Below are positions 24,822-33,659 of a stretch of 64,000 nucleotides of DNA, piece after piece. Below the pieces are notes generated by a model that worked only from the letters and a program-made list of their open reading frames with translations, did no database searches and had not been told where the DNA came from. Each line of letters begins with the position of its first letter. Position 1 is the first letter of the stretch. Location: assembly GCA_963667435.1 (NCBI GenBank), contig OY763414.1, positions 2,418,001-2,482,000 on the forward strand, read 5' to 3'. Position numbers and translations under genes: made by a program. Source of the stretch: Marispirochaeta sp963667435. Its GTDB lineage: Bacteria; Spirochaetota; Spirochaetia; JC444; Marispirochaetaceae.

Positions 24822-26250
24822 GCGGCAGAGCCTGCTGCTTGGGTTGTCGATTCCGGGGCAGGAAATACTGAAACTCTATACAATCTTTTCTCTATTGCTT
24901 CTGATCCCGGAGAGAACACCAGTACCATTGATCAGCCTGAGTGTAATGTTTTTCATTCCATTTATTCTGGTAAAACTTACCTCACTGATCCGTATGCGCA
25001 ATATAAGCAGGATTATAATACACCTGTTGTTTTTTTCATTTTCTCTGATGCTCAGCCTTACTCTGTATCCGGATCTCCCTTTTTACGGTGCAGATAATCT
25101 TCAGCAGTTTGAAGCCGCATTCCTCCAGTTGGACATGGGGAAAACCGTTCTATGCTTTGCCCTAATTGTAATTGCAGGATCTGTTGCTGCTATTCGGGGA
25201 ATACTTCTTGCTCGCCGTGTGTATACGCACGATCTGATTCTTATGAATTTTGAAAGTGGACTGGTAATCTTTGCGAGTATTTATTTTCTCAGACTCGGAA
25301 TGGGAATGCAGGACTCTATGGCCCTGAATGTTACAAGCAGCTATTTTCTGTTCGCACTGATAGCCCTCGCTACATCAATGAAAAAGGATGAATCGGGACC
25401 ATTCCTCAGTTCCGCCGGGCAAATGCGATTTTCACTCGCAATTTCAGGAATCCTGATTTTTCTTATATTCCTGGGCATTATAATTACTCTGTATCCTGTT
25501 GCTGGAAGTTCTGCCCGCGGACTTTACTCCCTGGCGACACACACTCTATCTCCACTGGTGCCGTACCTCATTGCAGTTCTTCGATTTCTTTTCAGCCTTG
25601 GACGCCCCCGAAACCAGGTCGCTTCTCCCATGGAAAATGACACTGCCGCCCCACTTACAGCAGTCCCGGGAGAATCACCCCTCTGGCTGATCATACTTGA
25701 AAGAATACTGACTTGGGGACTGTTGAGCATTGTGGCTCTGACAGCACTGGTACTCATTATATACATTATTTACAAAATCCTTATATTCCTGTATTCCCCG
25801 GCCAACAGATCCAACGGAGGGCTTAGTTTAGGGGAATTTATACGCTCCCTTCTCCTTAAATTCTCTGGTGCTTGCGTATCGCTGTTTCACCGAATCAGGG
25901 TCCTGGCAGCAGATATTCATAATTCCCGGGCAAACAAAAATCCGGATGGGCTCAGGGCCTTCAGCAAGCTCTGTTCCTGGGGGAAACGTGCCGGACTGCC
26001 TAAATTTAACCACGAAACCCCTGCGGAATATTCCAGGCGTCTTGCACTCTGGGCCGGAAAATACACCACAGCAATAAATACAATATGCAATGCAGTCCAG
26101 GATGAAATCTATGCAGGCCGCACTATCCGGGATAAAGAACAGAAAAAACTTAGAAAAGCTGTAGTCAGGCTTGGCACTATACGCTCTCTACCAAAACGGG
26201 CCTCAATCCGGCTGAAAAAAACATTAAGCGGCTCCTCCCGTACAGATTGA
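24811..26250 (+). CDS. DUF4129-like multi-pass membrane protein of the MoxR cluster
   Basis: A 479-residue protein with about eight membrane helices in the first 320 residues and a cytoplasmic C-terminal domain near 370-470. That domain's TPAEYSRRL and late KLRKAV pattern fit DUF4129. A transglutaminase Cys-His-Asp triad, often found in the equivalent gene of MoxR clusters, was not seen. Its ATG (24811) overlaps the DUF58 stop. Together the three genes likely assemble or maintain a cell-envelope function; the exact role is unknown. Confidence 0.7.
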   Translation: MKNKRQSLLLGLSIPGQEILKLYTIFSLLLLIPERTPVPLISLSVMFFIPFILVKLTSLIRMRNISRIIIHLLFFSFSLMLSLTLYPDLPFYGADNLQQFEAAFLQLDMGKTVLCFALIVIAGSVAAIRGILLARRVYTHDLILMNFESGLVIFASIYFLRLGMGMQDSMALNVTSSYFLFALIALATSMKKDESGPFLSSAGQMRFSLAISGILIFLIFLGIIITLYPVAGSSARGLYSLATHTLSPLVPYLIAVLRFLFSLGRPRNQVASPMENDTAAPLTAVPGESPLWLIILERILTWGLLSIVALTALVLIIYIIYKILIFLYSPANRSNGGLSLGEFIRSLLLKFSGACVSLFHRIRVLAADIHNSRANKNPDGLRAFSKLCSWGKRAGLPKFNHETPAEYSRRLALWAGKYTTAINTICNAVQDEIYAGRTIRDKEQKKLRKAVVRLGTIRSLPKRASIRLKKTLSGSSRTD

Positions 26251-26296
26251 CAGCTTTTCCTGTTTCTCTGATAATTTCGCGGTACGGAGGATGAGT

Positions 26297-26572
26297 ATGA
26301 CAATTAAACACAACGTATATTTTGATGGTGCCGTTCAGAGCCTTGGCTTTGTAGACGATACAGGAACTACCAGCATGAGTGCCGGCACAGTTCTTCCCGG
26401 GGAGTACGACTTCGGAAAGGCAGGCCCTAAAGAGACCTTCCTTATTACCAGCGGTGAGCTTACCATCAGTGGAACAACCTATAAGAAGGGTGATACCTGT
26501 GTTATTGAAACAGGGAACCCCATACTTATATCTACCGGAGTCGAATCCAGTTACACCTGCCATTACGGCTGA
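26297..26572 (+). CDS. ppnP: Pyrimidine/purine nucleoside phosphorylase PpnP (DUF1255 cupin)
   Basis: A 91-residue small cupin matching PpnP/YaiE: KHNVYFDGAVQSLGF near the start, PGEYDFG, ETFLITSGEL and PILISTGVESSYTCHYG at the end. The enzyme cleaves nucleosides with phosphate to ribose-1-phosphate and base. The ATG at 26297 is preferred since GGAGG lies 6 bases before it, while the in-frame ATG at 26291 directly abuts it. A hairpin terminator follows. Confidence 0.9.
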   Translation: MTIKHNVYFDGAVQSLGFVDDTGTTSMSAGTVLPGEYDFGKAGPKETFLITSGELTISGTTYKKGDTCVIETGNPILISTGVESSYTCHYG

Positions 26573-26582
26573 AAAAACCCAT

Positions 26583-26611
26583 AAAGCCGGGACGCTAAGT
26601 TCCGGCTTTTA
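26583..26611 (+). terminator. Terminator between ppnP and the convergent ComB-like gene
   Basis: AAAGCCGG (26583-26590) pairs with CCGGCTTT (26602-26609), followed by T. On the minus strand the same hairpin is preceded by A, so it may work in both directions. Confidence 0.72.
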
Positions 26612-27307
26612 TTGTATAGCTTCAAGCTCAATACCATGATGCTCTGCATCGACCAATTTACGTTTTAAAATTGAATTGAATCTGCTGATATCAAGACAGT
26701 AGTATAAATCCGTTGCCGGAGCAAACCCGGTATCGCTGAAACCCTTTCCACTTCCTCTCCTCAAGCGGATATATATATCCTCAAAGTCGCAGGGTTCACC
26801 TGACAGCCTCCTTCTCAGGTAATCAGCATACAGATAATCTTCCTCGCCAAACATCTGTTCCGGAAGGGCCGTACAGTAGATATTAACCCTGCTCAGCTGG
26901 TTGTCGGTAATGTAATCAATTATTGCCTGCAAATTTACAAAGCTGCCCACAACAACCTCGTTCTGCTCCGGCTGAAGAAGGAGTCCTTTTGTACCGGCAG
27001 TGGTGGTATGAACAACGGTTTTTCCTGAAAAATCCTGCCCTGTAATTTCTGTTGGACTGTTGCCGAAATCAAAACCATCGATCTTTATTCCCTGTCGCTC
27101 TCCGATCAGAAGTATATTGGCATAGCGATCCTTTAGTGCCATTGAATGCTCGATACTTTCGGAAATTATATATTTTGCCGGGTTGTTGGCAAGAATATAG
27201 TAGGAAACAGAAAAGGCCCGGAATACATCAACAACAACAGTAAAGCCTCTAATACTGGAGGCATTATCCCTGGGGGAGTAAATATTAACTTCTTCAGGCT
27301 TATGCAT
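26609..27307 (-). CDS. 2-phosphosulfolactate phosphatase family protein (ComB-like)
   Basis: A 232-residue protein with ComB hallmarks: VVVDVFRAFSVSYY, GERQGIKIDGFDFGNSPTE, and KTVVHTTTAGTKGL with an active-site Thr cluster. ComB removes phosphate from phosphosulfolactate in coenzyme M synthesis, and bacterial homologs without that pathway are common. No sulfolactate or coenzyme M genes are near, so the substrate here is open. It is divergent from the DUF2239 gene across a region with two inverted repeats. Confidence 0.82.
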   Translation of the reverse strand: MHKPEEVNIYSPRDNASSIRGFTVVVDVFRAFSVSYYILANNPAKYIISESIEHSMALKDRYANILLIGERQGIKIDGFDFGNSPTEITGQDFSGKTVVHTTTAGTKGLLLQPEQNEVVVGSFVNLQAIIDYITDNQLSRVNIYCTALPEQMFGEEDYLYADYLRRRLSGEPCDFEDIYIRLRRGSGKGFSDTGFAPATDLYYCLDISRFNSILKRKLVDAEHHGIELEAIQ

Positions 27308-27344
27308 ACTGAATAGTTACATGAAATCTGAAATGTGTCTTCAG

Positions 27345-27374
27345 AAAAGTAAACAAAGTTCTTTGTTTACTTTT
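27345..27374. repeat. 14-base inverted repeat between ComB-like and DUF2239 genes
   Basis: AAAAGTAAACAAAG (27345-27358) is followed after TT by its exact reverse complement (27361-27374). It sits between two divergent starts, so an operator is more likely than a terminator. Confidence 0.75.
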
Positions 27375-27412
27375 ACCCGGTATTTATTGACTTATTATTT
27401 ATTACCGGGTAA
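27373..27412. repeat. Second inverted repeat flanking a -35-like sequence before DUF2239
   Basis: TTACCCGGTA (27373-27382) and its exact reverse complement TACCGGGTAA (27403-27412) bracket TTGACT (27387-27392). The right arm ends 9 bases before the ATG of the DUF2239 gene. Confidence 0.7.
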
Positions 27413-27421
27413 TAATAGATT

Positions 27422-27994
27422 ATGAATACATCACAACGATACACATCCTTTGCTGGACATAAACATCTGGCAACAGGAGATCTAAAAACTCTTCTTACCG
27501 ACACCTATGCTTTTATAAAGCAGCATGGGGAAGAGGGAATTCTGATTATTGACAATCAAAGCGGCAGGCAGCTGGATTTTAATTTTCATGGATCTCTGGA
27601 AGATTTACTTAGTACTGCACTTCCACCCGAGCCGAAAAAAGGTCCGGGCCGACCCCGGCTTGGAGTTGTCAATGGGGAGATTTCACTGCTTCCAAGACAC
27701 TGGGAGTGGCTTCAGCGACAACCCCAGAGTGCTTCCGGAACAATCCGGAGGCTTATCGAAACTGCCATAAAAAATACTTCACCGGAAGAAAAAGTAAAAG
27801 AAACCGTAGATGCCGCCGGTAAGTTTCTCTGGATAATCGGCGGGAATCTGCCCGATTTCGAAGAGGCATCCCGCGCAATCTATGCACAAAAATGGCATAT
27901 CCTCGATGCTGTTACCGCGGCATGGCCGGAAGATATCCGAAATCATCTTGACCTGATGTTGCAGGAGGCAGGAAAATCTTCAACAAATAAATAA
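27422..27994 (+). CDS. DUF2239 family protein
   Basis: A 190-residue soluble protein matching DUF2239: YTSFAGHKHLATGDL at the start, LIIDNQSGRQLDFNFHGS, the AT-hook-like GPGRPRLG near residue 75, and ISLLPRHWEWLQRQP followed by a helical C-terminus. The function is unknown. The GRP-type element and the nested inverted repeats at its promoter suggest a DNA-binding or autoregulated protein, but this is inference. A clear ribosome site is lacking (GGGTAA 10 bases before ATG). Confidence 0.82.
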   Translation: MNTSQRYTSFAGHKHLATGDLKTLLTDTYAFIKQHGEEGILIIDNQSGRQLDFNFHGSLEDLLSTALPPEPKKGPGRPRLGVVNGEISLLPRHWEWLQRQPQSASGTIRRLIETAIKNTSPEEKVKETVDAAGKFLWIIGGNLPDFEEASRAIYAQKWHILDAVTAAWPEDIRNHLDLMLQEAGKSSTNK

Positions 27995-28010
27995 ACTAAT
28001 TTTTACACTG

Positions 28011-28459
28011 CTAACAGCTCGCATGCAGACTTTCCAGAACCCGTCCCCAGGCTGCATCAAAATAATTAAACACCGGATCCCAGCTTTTTTCATCCGGCCA
28101 ACCCACATGATGAATTTTTACTTCCGTGGTGCGCTCAGAAAGGGAATTGAAGAAAACTGCTACCCAGGTTTGAACTGAGCTTCGGCGCATATCGGGAAAA
28201 TCAGGTGGAGCATTCCAGGCAAAAGAGAGCATTCTTTCGGGAAGAAAAGAAAGAATCCTGCAGCCTTCAGATCCGCGCGCCCCGGGAGGATTATCCATAA
28301 GAAAATAAATCTCAAATGTACCTCCGGGATCAGTTCCACCTTGTTATCAGCTCCAAAAAAAGTCTGTAATCCCTCATGGGTTGTCCATTTCCTCCAGACA
28401 GATTCCCGGGATAGAGGAATTGTTTACGTCTTATCGATACTTCGGTTAAAATCGATCAC
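28011..28459 (-). pseudogene. Broken AHSA1/SRPBCC (activator of Hsp90 ATPase-like) gene
   Basis: Read from a GTG at 28459 with AAGGAGAG upstream, the frame gives IDFNRSIDKT, then a TAA (28426-28424). It continues in the same frame with TIPLSRESVWRKWTTHEG and FFGADNKVELIP, and after a one-base deletion near 28321-28328 shifts to GTFEIYFLMDNPPG and on to the stop at 28011. The reassembled product of about 150 residues has SRPBCC length and motifs (VWRKWTT, FFGAD, FEIYF). Both a stop and a frameshift are needed, so this looks like real decay rather than one sequencing slip. The intact 95-residue 3' part alone is unlikely to fold. Confidence 0.8.
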
Positions 28460-28562
28460 AGTTCTCTCCTTATACTTCTTCACTACACTCAGATAATAAT
28501 GCCCTGCTGTTACAGAAGAAATAAAATTCTGATGAAGGAAGTCATCAATCCAGGTTTTCACA

Positions 28563-28640
28563 GATAGAGATTTTTAATAAGCTGTAGTACAGTTGAATTG
28601 ACAATTCGAGGGGACATGTATGTCATTAGCAATACATTTG
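28563..28640 (+). repeat. Upstream/leader sequence duplicated before both GGDEF genes, copy 1
   Basis: GATAGAGATTTTTAATAAG and GTAGTACAGTTGAAT recur almost unchanged at 29868-29944, followed by the same first codons. The tandem gene duplication therefore included at least 55 bases of promoter or leader. Confidence 0.85.
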
Positions 28641-29747
28641 GATCTTCTAGCTTATTCTCTGCTTGTCTCAATACTTCTGCTTGCATATATAGTTAAGAAC
28701 TACTCCTTTTCCGAGAACTCCACCCGACTTTTTATGGCTATTCTGATTGCAACCTCCTCTGTTATTCTGCTTGAAACAGTATCCTGGCTGGTTGACGAAA
28801 TTGACAGACCTGTAATGTATATACTCAACTATGCTGTCAATTCTGTGCTCACCTCACTTGAATACATCCCTGGTTTCTTTTGGCTGCTTTATTTTGATTA
28901 TAAAATTATAAATGATTATGAAGCTGCCAAACAAAGGGGGCGGTTTTACCTGATCCCGGGAATTATCATTCTCGGTATAGTACTCTATTCTCTGAAAACC
29001 GGCTTTCTCTTTACTGTAGTTCCAGGTAATATTTACACTCGTGGGCCGGGGGTTTTTGCAGTCGCCGGAGCGTATTGTTTCCAGTATATTATTGCATTCT
29101 ACATAGCTCTCAAGAACCGTAGAAATGTAGATGCGGAAATTGTCCTCTCAATCATCGCCTACTTCGCCCTTCCGGTTATAGCAATGATTCTTCAGCTGGC
29201 ATTCTACGGCAGAACCCTCATCTGGCCCATGTTCACTATAGCAAACCTGATTGCCTTTATCCTGCTTGAAAAGGATGTAATGCTCCGTGATCCCCTGACA
29301 GGGATATATACCCGTGGTGAATTTCAGCAGAAAGTATTTCGACTGATCAGGACAAAAAAACCTTTTACCCTGATTATGTTAGACCTTGATAAATTCAAAA
29401 TGATAAATGATACCCTGGGCCATCAGTCCGGAGACGAGGCTCTGCAGGAACTTGTTGAACTGATCTCAATCGAAAAGAGAAAGACCGATCTTTTCTGCCG
29501 GTATGGCGGCGATGAGTTCATGATTCTAATGCGCAGCAACAACCCGGAGGTGGGTGTCTACCTGAAAGAGCGCATTGAAAATACAATCAATATCAGAAAC
29601 TCCACAAGCAGCAGAAAGTATTCACTGCAAATGAGCTTCGGAATTCTGCATGTACCCGCGGAGAATACAAAAAACCTCCAGAGCATTCTTGAAGAAGTAG
29701 ACCAGCAAATGTATCTGGAGAAAACTCTACACAGGAAAAGATACTAG
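28620..29747 (+). CDS. Membrane-bound diguanylate cyclase, first tandem copy
   Basis: A 375-residue protein with seven predicted membrane helices in the first 215 residues (a 7TM histidine-kinase-N-like sensor) and a C-terminal GGDEF domain (about 220-370). The active site is canonical, RYGGDEF near residue 298, and the RxxD inhibitory site (RKTD) lies five residues before it. It should make c-di-GMP from two GTP and be product-inhibited. The ligand sensed by the membrane part is unknown. The ATG follows GAGGGG. The second copy lies 176 bases downstream. Confidence 0.93.
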   Translation: MSLAIHLDLLAYSLLVSILLLAYIVKNYSFSENSTRLFMAILIATSSVILLETVSWLVDEIDRPVMYILNYAVNSVLTSLEYIPGFFWLLYFDYKIINDYEAAKQRGRFYLIPGIIILGIVLYSLKTGFLFTVVPGNIYTRGPGVFAVAGAYCFQYIIAFYIALKNRRNVDAEIVLSIIAYFALPVIAMILQLAFYGRTLIWPMFTIANLIAFILLEKDVMLRDPLTGIYTRGEFQQKVFRLIRTKKPFTLIMLDLDKFKMINDTLGHQSGDEALQELVELISIEKRKTDLFCRYGGDEFMILMRSNNPEVGVYLKERIENTINIRNSTSSRKYSLQMSFGILHVPAENTKNLQSILEEVDQQMYLEKTLHRKRY

Positions 29748-29867
29748 CTTACCAGGAAACGTTTGTTTATCCTCAATACCTCTTTGCCAGTATACAGTTA
29801 TTTAACAGAACCCTTACAGCATAGAAGAATCATGCAACAGGGAAGCCCGTGATTCATAGTTTCCGCG

Positions 29868-29944
29868 GATAGAGATTTTTAATAAGTTGTAGTACAGTTG
29901 AATCGGCAATTGAGGAGACAGATATGTCATTAGCAATACATTTG
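29868..29944 (+). repeat. Upstream/leader sequence duplicated before both GGDEF genes, copy 2
   Basis: Near-identical to 28563-28640, with scattered single-base changes and one shortened spacer just before the ribosome site. Confidence 0.85.
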
Positions 29945-31051
29945 GATCTGCTGACTTATTCTCTTCTCATCTCTATTTTAATGCTGGCATATATTGTTAA
30001 GAATTACTCATTCTCAGAAAATTCAATCCGCCTGTTTGCTGCTATTCTGATTTCAACATCCTGTGTAATTATTCTGGAGATAGGATCCTGGGCGGTCGAC
30101 AGAATAGACAATCCAGTGATGCATATTCTCAATTATATCTTCATCTCAGTTTTCTACTCATGTGAATATATCCCCGGATTTTTCTGGCTGTTCTATTTTG
30201 ATTATAAAATAACTGACAATTTTAATGCTGCAAAAAAAAGAGGACGATTCTACCTTATTCCAGGGTTGATCATTATCGGTATAGTTTTTTATTCCCTGAA
30301 AACGGGGTTTCTCTTTTCAATCCACCCGGGAAATATTTACAATCGCGGGCCTGGTGTTTATGTGGTCGCCTCAGTGTACTATATACAGTATATAATTGCG
30401 TTCTTTCTTGCGATTAAGAATCGGAGGAATGTAAATGCCGAGATAGTACTCTCAATTGCCGCCTATTTTACACTGCCCATCCTGGCAATGATTATCCAGT
30501 TGGCTTTTTTCGGACAAACCCTGATCTGGCCTATGTTCACGCTAGCCAACATGATTGCTTTCATACTACTTGAAAAAGATGTAATGCTCCGGGATCCTCT
30601 TACAGGCATATACACCCGAGGTGAATTCCAGCAGAAAGTCTTTCAGCTAATAAAAAGGAGAAAGCCCTTTACTTTGATCATGTTCGATCTGGACAAGTTC
30701 AAGGAGATAAATGATAGTTTGGGCCATCAGGCAGGTGACAAGGCCCTGAAGGAGCTTGTTGAACTAATTTTAATTGAAAAAAGAAAAACTGATCTCTTCT
30801 GTCGATACGGAGGTGACGAGTTCATGATTTTAATGCGCAGTGATAATCCTGATGTAGGGATCTACCTGAAGGAGCGTATTGAGCATGCTGTTATTATTCG
30901 AAACAATTCCAGCAGCCAGGGGTTCTCTCTTCAGATGAGTTTCGGCATTCTACATGTACCAAGAGAGAATACACGGAGCCTCCAGACCATCCTTGAAGAA
31001 GTTGACCAGCAAATGTATCTGGAAAAAACACAGCACCGGAAAAAGTACTAG
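29924..31051 (+). CDS. Membrane-bound diguanylate cyclase, second tandem copy
   Basis: A 375-residue paralog of exactly the same length as the upstream gene and alike along its whole length. Differences cluster in the membrane sensor part (for example VSILLLAYI versus ISILMLAYI and changes in the loops near residues 60-90). The GGDEF active site (RYGGDEF) and the RKTD inhibitory site are intact. Both copies appear functional. The pattern suggests sensor divergence after duplication with the output kept. Confidence 0.93.
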   Translation: MSLAIHLDLLTYSLLISILMLAYIVKNYSFSENSIRLFAAILISTSCVIILEIGSWAVDRIDNPVMHILNYIFISVFYSCEYIPGFFWLFYFDYKITDNFNAAKKRGRFYLIPGLIIIGIVFYSLKTGFLFSIHPGNIYNRGPGVYVVASVYYIQYIIAFFLAIKNRRNVNAEIVLSIAAYFTLPILAMIIQLAFFGQTLIWPMFTLANMIAFILLEKDVMLRDPLTGIYTRGEFQQKVFQLIKRRKPFTLIMFDLDKFKEINDSLGHQAGDKALKELVELILIEKRKTDLFCRYGGDEFMILMRSDNPDVGIYLKERIEHAVIIRNNSSSQGFSLQMSFGILHVPRENTRSLQTILEEVDQQMYLEKTQHRKKY

Positions 31052-31067
31052 GATGTGAGGAGAAATC

Positions 31068-31098
31068 GGGGAATACCTATTTCCCCTGCGATCTTTTT
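31068..31098 (+). terminator. Terminator after the second GGDEF gene
   Basis: GGGGAA (31068-31073) pairs with TTCCCC (31081-31086), extended by ATC/GAT, then five T. It lies at the convergent junction with the methyltransferase gene. Confidence 0.6.
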
Positions 31099-31972
31099 AA
31101 TCACGCACAGTTAGTGTGGTAACACTTATACCTTCTTTTTCTGTACGCTCTATTGAATAGCGTGCATCGAGCCTTTCTTCGATACAAGTCAAAGATGGCG
31201 CATAATAAAAGACGCCGCCCACCCTTAACGATTCAATAATCTCTTTATACTTCAGGTAGTACTCACAGATGCTACCTTCCTTATACTTCATTGCATAAAG
31301 AAGATTGTTGCTAAAACTCATATTGGCAAAAACAGTATTCCAGGTATTCTTTTCAAACCTAAAGTCAAACCAGCTGACTTCCAAAGCTTTTTTATTAATG
31401 ATGTTCAGAAACCTGTCAATTCCCAATATGTCATCCTTCTCCAGCAACAGCAGTTCATTAACCAGTAGTGCATTTCTGCCGCAACCTATATCAATAATCG
31501 GCTCTTTCAGATTCTGGAGCTTGATATTATAAATATCCTCTATCAATCCTACCGAATACTCCCTGTTAATAACGTTACCGATCCGGGAATTTGTTTTTAA
31601 TGCCTTGGGGAAAGAGCCTGGATAGAATCTTTTAATCCAGGAAGATAACTGATGAAAATGTATCTGCATTACCATTTCAAAATTAGTCGTATCAATCCTG
31701 GCATATGTAGTGCTGTATATAGACTTTAAATCCTGAACATCTTCCGGAGAAAGCTGGATAAACTGATTAATCATATACAGCCTGTCAAGAACAAATCGTG
31801 CAGCAATATCAATCAAAGCAGAAATGTCTACATCACATCGCCTTTTCAGTTCAATTATTTTATCTCTGAATTCTTCATTAATTGCGAATTCATTTTCAAG
31901 CCTTTCAAAAAAGAGATTTAATTCTTTGTTTTCATTAATCTGTATATGTAGAATTTCAGACAGTTCTCTCAG
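31097..31972 (-). CDS. Class I SAM-dependent methyltransferase (start codon CTG proposed)
   Basis: A 291-residue protein: a helical charged N-terminal part (about 1-130) and a Rossmann methyltransferase domain with IIDIGCGRNALLVNELL near residue 165 and the acidic GIDRF after strand 2. The open frame has no ATG, GTG or TTG until 31816, but coding-like sequence continues upstream to just after the ABC-F stop. A CTG at 31972 lies 7 bases after a GGAG inside the end of the ABC-F gene, so translational coupling from a rare CTG start is likely. A shorter TTG start at 31816 is the alternative. Next to an ABC-F gene, an rRNA or antibiotic methylase is possible but unproven. Confidence 0.68.
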   Translation of the reverse strand: MRELSEILHIQINENKELNLFFERLENEFAINEEFRDKIIELKRRCDVDISALIDIAARFVLDRLYMINQFIQLSPEDVQDLKSIYSTTYARIDTTNFEMVMQIHFHQLSSWIKRFYPGSFPKALKTNSRIGNVINREYSVGLIEDIYNIKLQNLKEPIIDIGCGRNALLVNELLLLEKDDILGIDRFLNIINKKALEVSWFDFRFEKNTWNTVFANMSFSNNLLYAMKYKEGSICEYYLKYKEIIESLRVGGVFYYAPSLTCIEERLDARYSIERTEKEGISVTTLTVRD

Positions 31973-31973
31973 T

Positions 31974-33465
31974 TCAATTCTCCTTCACAATTAATATATT
32001 TTCCTTTCCTGACTTCTCAGACTTTATCATCCAGGTGGTATCAATTAGGTTATTCAGAAAATACTTATCATGGCTGACAAGTATAACAGCACACTCGGAT
32101 TCCTTCAGGGTTTGTTCCAGACATTCTGCGGACCCCAGATCCATATGATTTGTTGGCTCATCCATAATCAGAATAGCCGGGGAATGAATAAACCCTTCTG
32201 ACAACATGAGTTTACGCAACTCTCCCGGACTCGGCATCCCGGATTCAATCACCCGTCCGGGCTCAGAACCCAACCTGTCCATTGAAGCATAAATATCCGC
32301 AATTATATTCCTTGGTAGAGTTCTTATCCTCTTCAAGAATGCCACAGAATCATCTTCAGGAATTTCCTGTGGAATATAAAGACATTTATCCATTGGAACT
32401 GACTTAAGAATATATTTAATTAAGCTTGATTTACCTGAGCCATTTGGTCCTACAATCCCCAATCCGCGCCCCCGGTGTTACATCCAAATCGGGAAATTGA
32501 AGAGTCTTTATCCCAACCTTCACTGAACCGGATGGAATCCTGAAGATAAAATCTGAACGTAGAACACTATAATCAGAATACATCTTGATTTCCCGCTGCT
32601 GCTGCACATTAATCCTATCCAGTTTCTCTTCTTCTTTGATAATCCTGTTTTGTAGTCTGGTAAATAACCTACCCTGAACTGCATCACGTCCTGTCAGCTT
32701 TGCCAGATCAAGCTTTGCCCTTCCATCGTGGTCCTTTCGACGAAGATGCTTTTTTGATCTGTCTGAATCAGCTTTTGCAGCCAGATTCTTTTTACGTGTC
32801 GCTTCAGTCTTCAGTTTTTTTACCTTTTTCTGCAATTGTGCCCTTGTGTGTACGGCTTCCGCATGCTCACGAAGCAATTCCGCGCGGCTGGATTCATAAT
32901 TACCAGCCCGCAAGACAGCCGAGGGAGGATCAAGATAAAGGCACTGCTCCGGATGTGAATTCAGGAGCATTCTATCATGGCTGACAAGAAGCCCGGTTCC
33001 ACGAAAGAGGGATAAAGAACTGTACACCAACTCCCGGCTCTCATAATCCAAGTGGTTGGTTGGCTCATCACATAAAAGAATGTCCGGTTCTCCGCTTAAC
33101 GCACAGGCAATCTGAAAACGGATACGCTCCCCGCAACTCAGAGTATTCCATCTCTCTGCCCAGTTATCTTCAATACCGAGAATTCCCTTAAGTCTCATGG
33201 TATCATGGGAGTAATCGAATACGAACTGTTCCGTTTCAGCAGGAAGAGCAGTGGAATTCTGGGAGCAGTAAGCAATTTTTCCCAATACTGTCACCTTGCC
33301 GCTTAGCGGCTGAAGATTACCTGTAAGTAAATTTAAAAGAGTGCTTTTTCCACAGCCGTTTTTACCGACAATCGCCGTCCATCCGTCATAAAAAGTGCAG
33401 GAAAGATTGGTAAATAACGGAGATGTGAATCCGAATGTCAGGTTATTTATAATAATACCGGTCAT
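31974..33465 (-). pseudogene. ABC-F ATPase (ribosome protection type) split by a frameshift
   Basis: Two overlapping frames, 32431-33465 and 31974-32462, together form one ABC-F protein of about 497 residues. The first ABC domain has Walker A GKNGCGKST, signature LSCGERIR and DEPTNHLD. A basic linker (KKVKKLKTEATRKK, LRRKDHDGRAK) follows. The second domain has Walker A GPNGSGKSS, PSPGELRK and DEPTNHMD. The frame breaks at a G run near 32452-32458, where one G fewer would join PGARIG to IVGPNG. ABC-F proteins bind ribosomes and protect them from antibiotics or relieve stalling. It is a pseudogene, a rare programmed shift or a sequence error. Confidence 0.85.
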
Positions 33466-33659
33466 AGCTTCCTCCCGAAAGCGAAAACCGGGCCTGTTTA
33501 TTTAAATCTGAATATTACCTCAGTAAGCTTGCCCGGGAAAAACGGATTTGCAGAAATTCACAACAGAGTCAATAAATTTTGTGAAAATCTGCCTTATGTC
33601 CTCATTTTTCCCTGAAACCCCAGAAAGCATTTATTTTTTACATTAACAACGGCGAACAA

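Noticed and set aside
27345..27374. The long inverted repeat as a Rho-independent terminator
   Set aside because: It lies between two divergent gene starts, so there is no transcript end for it to serve.
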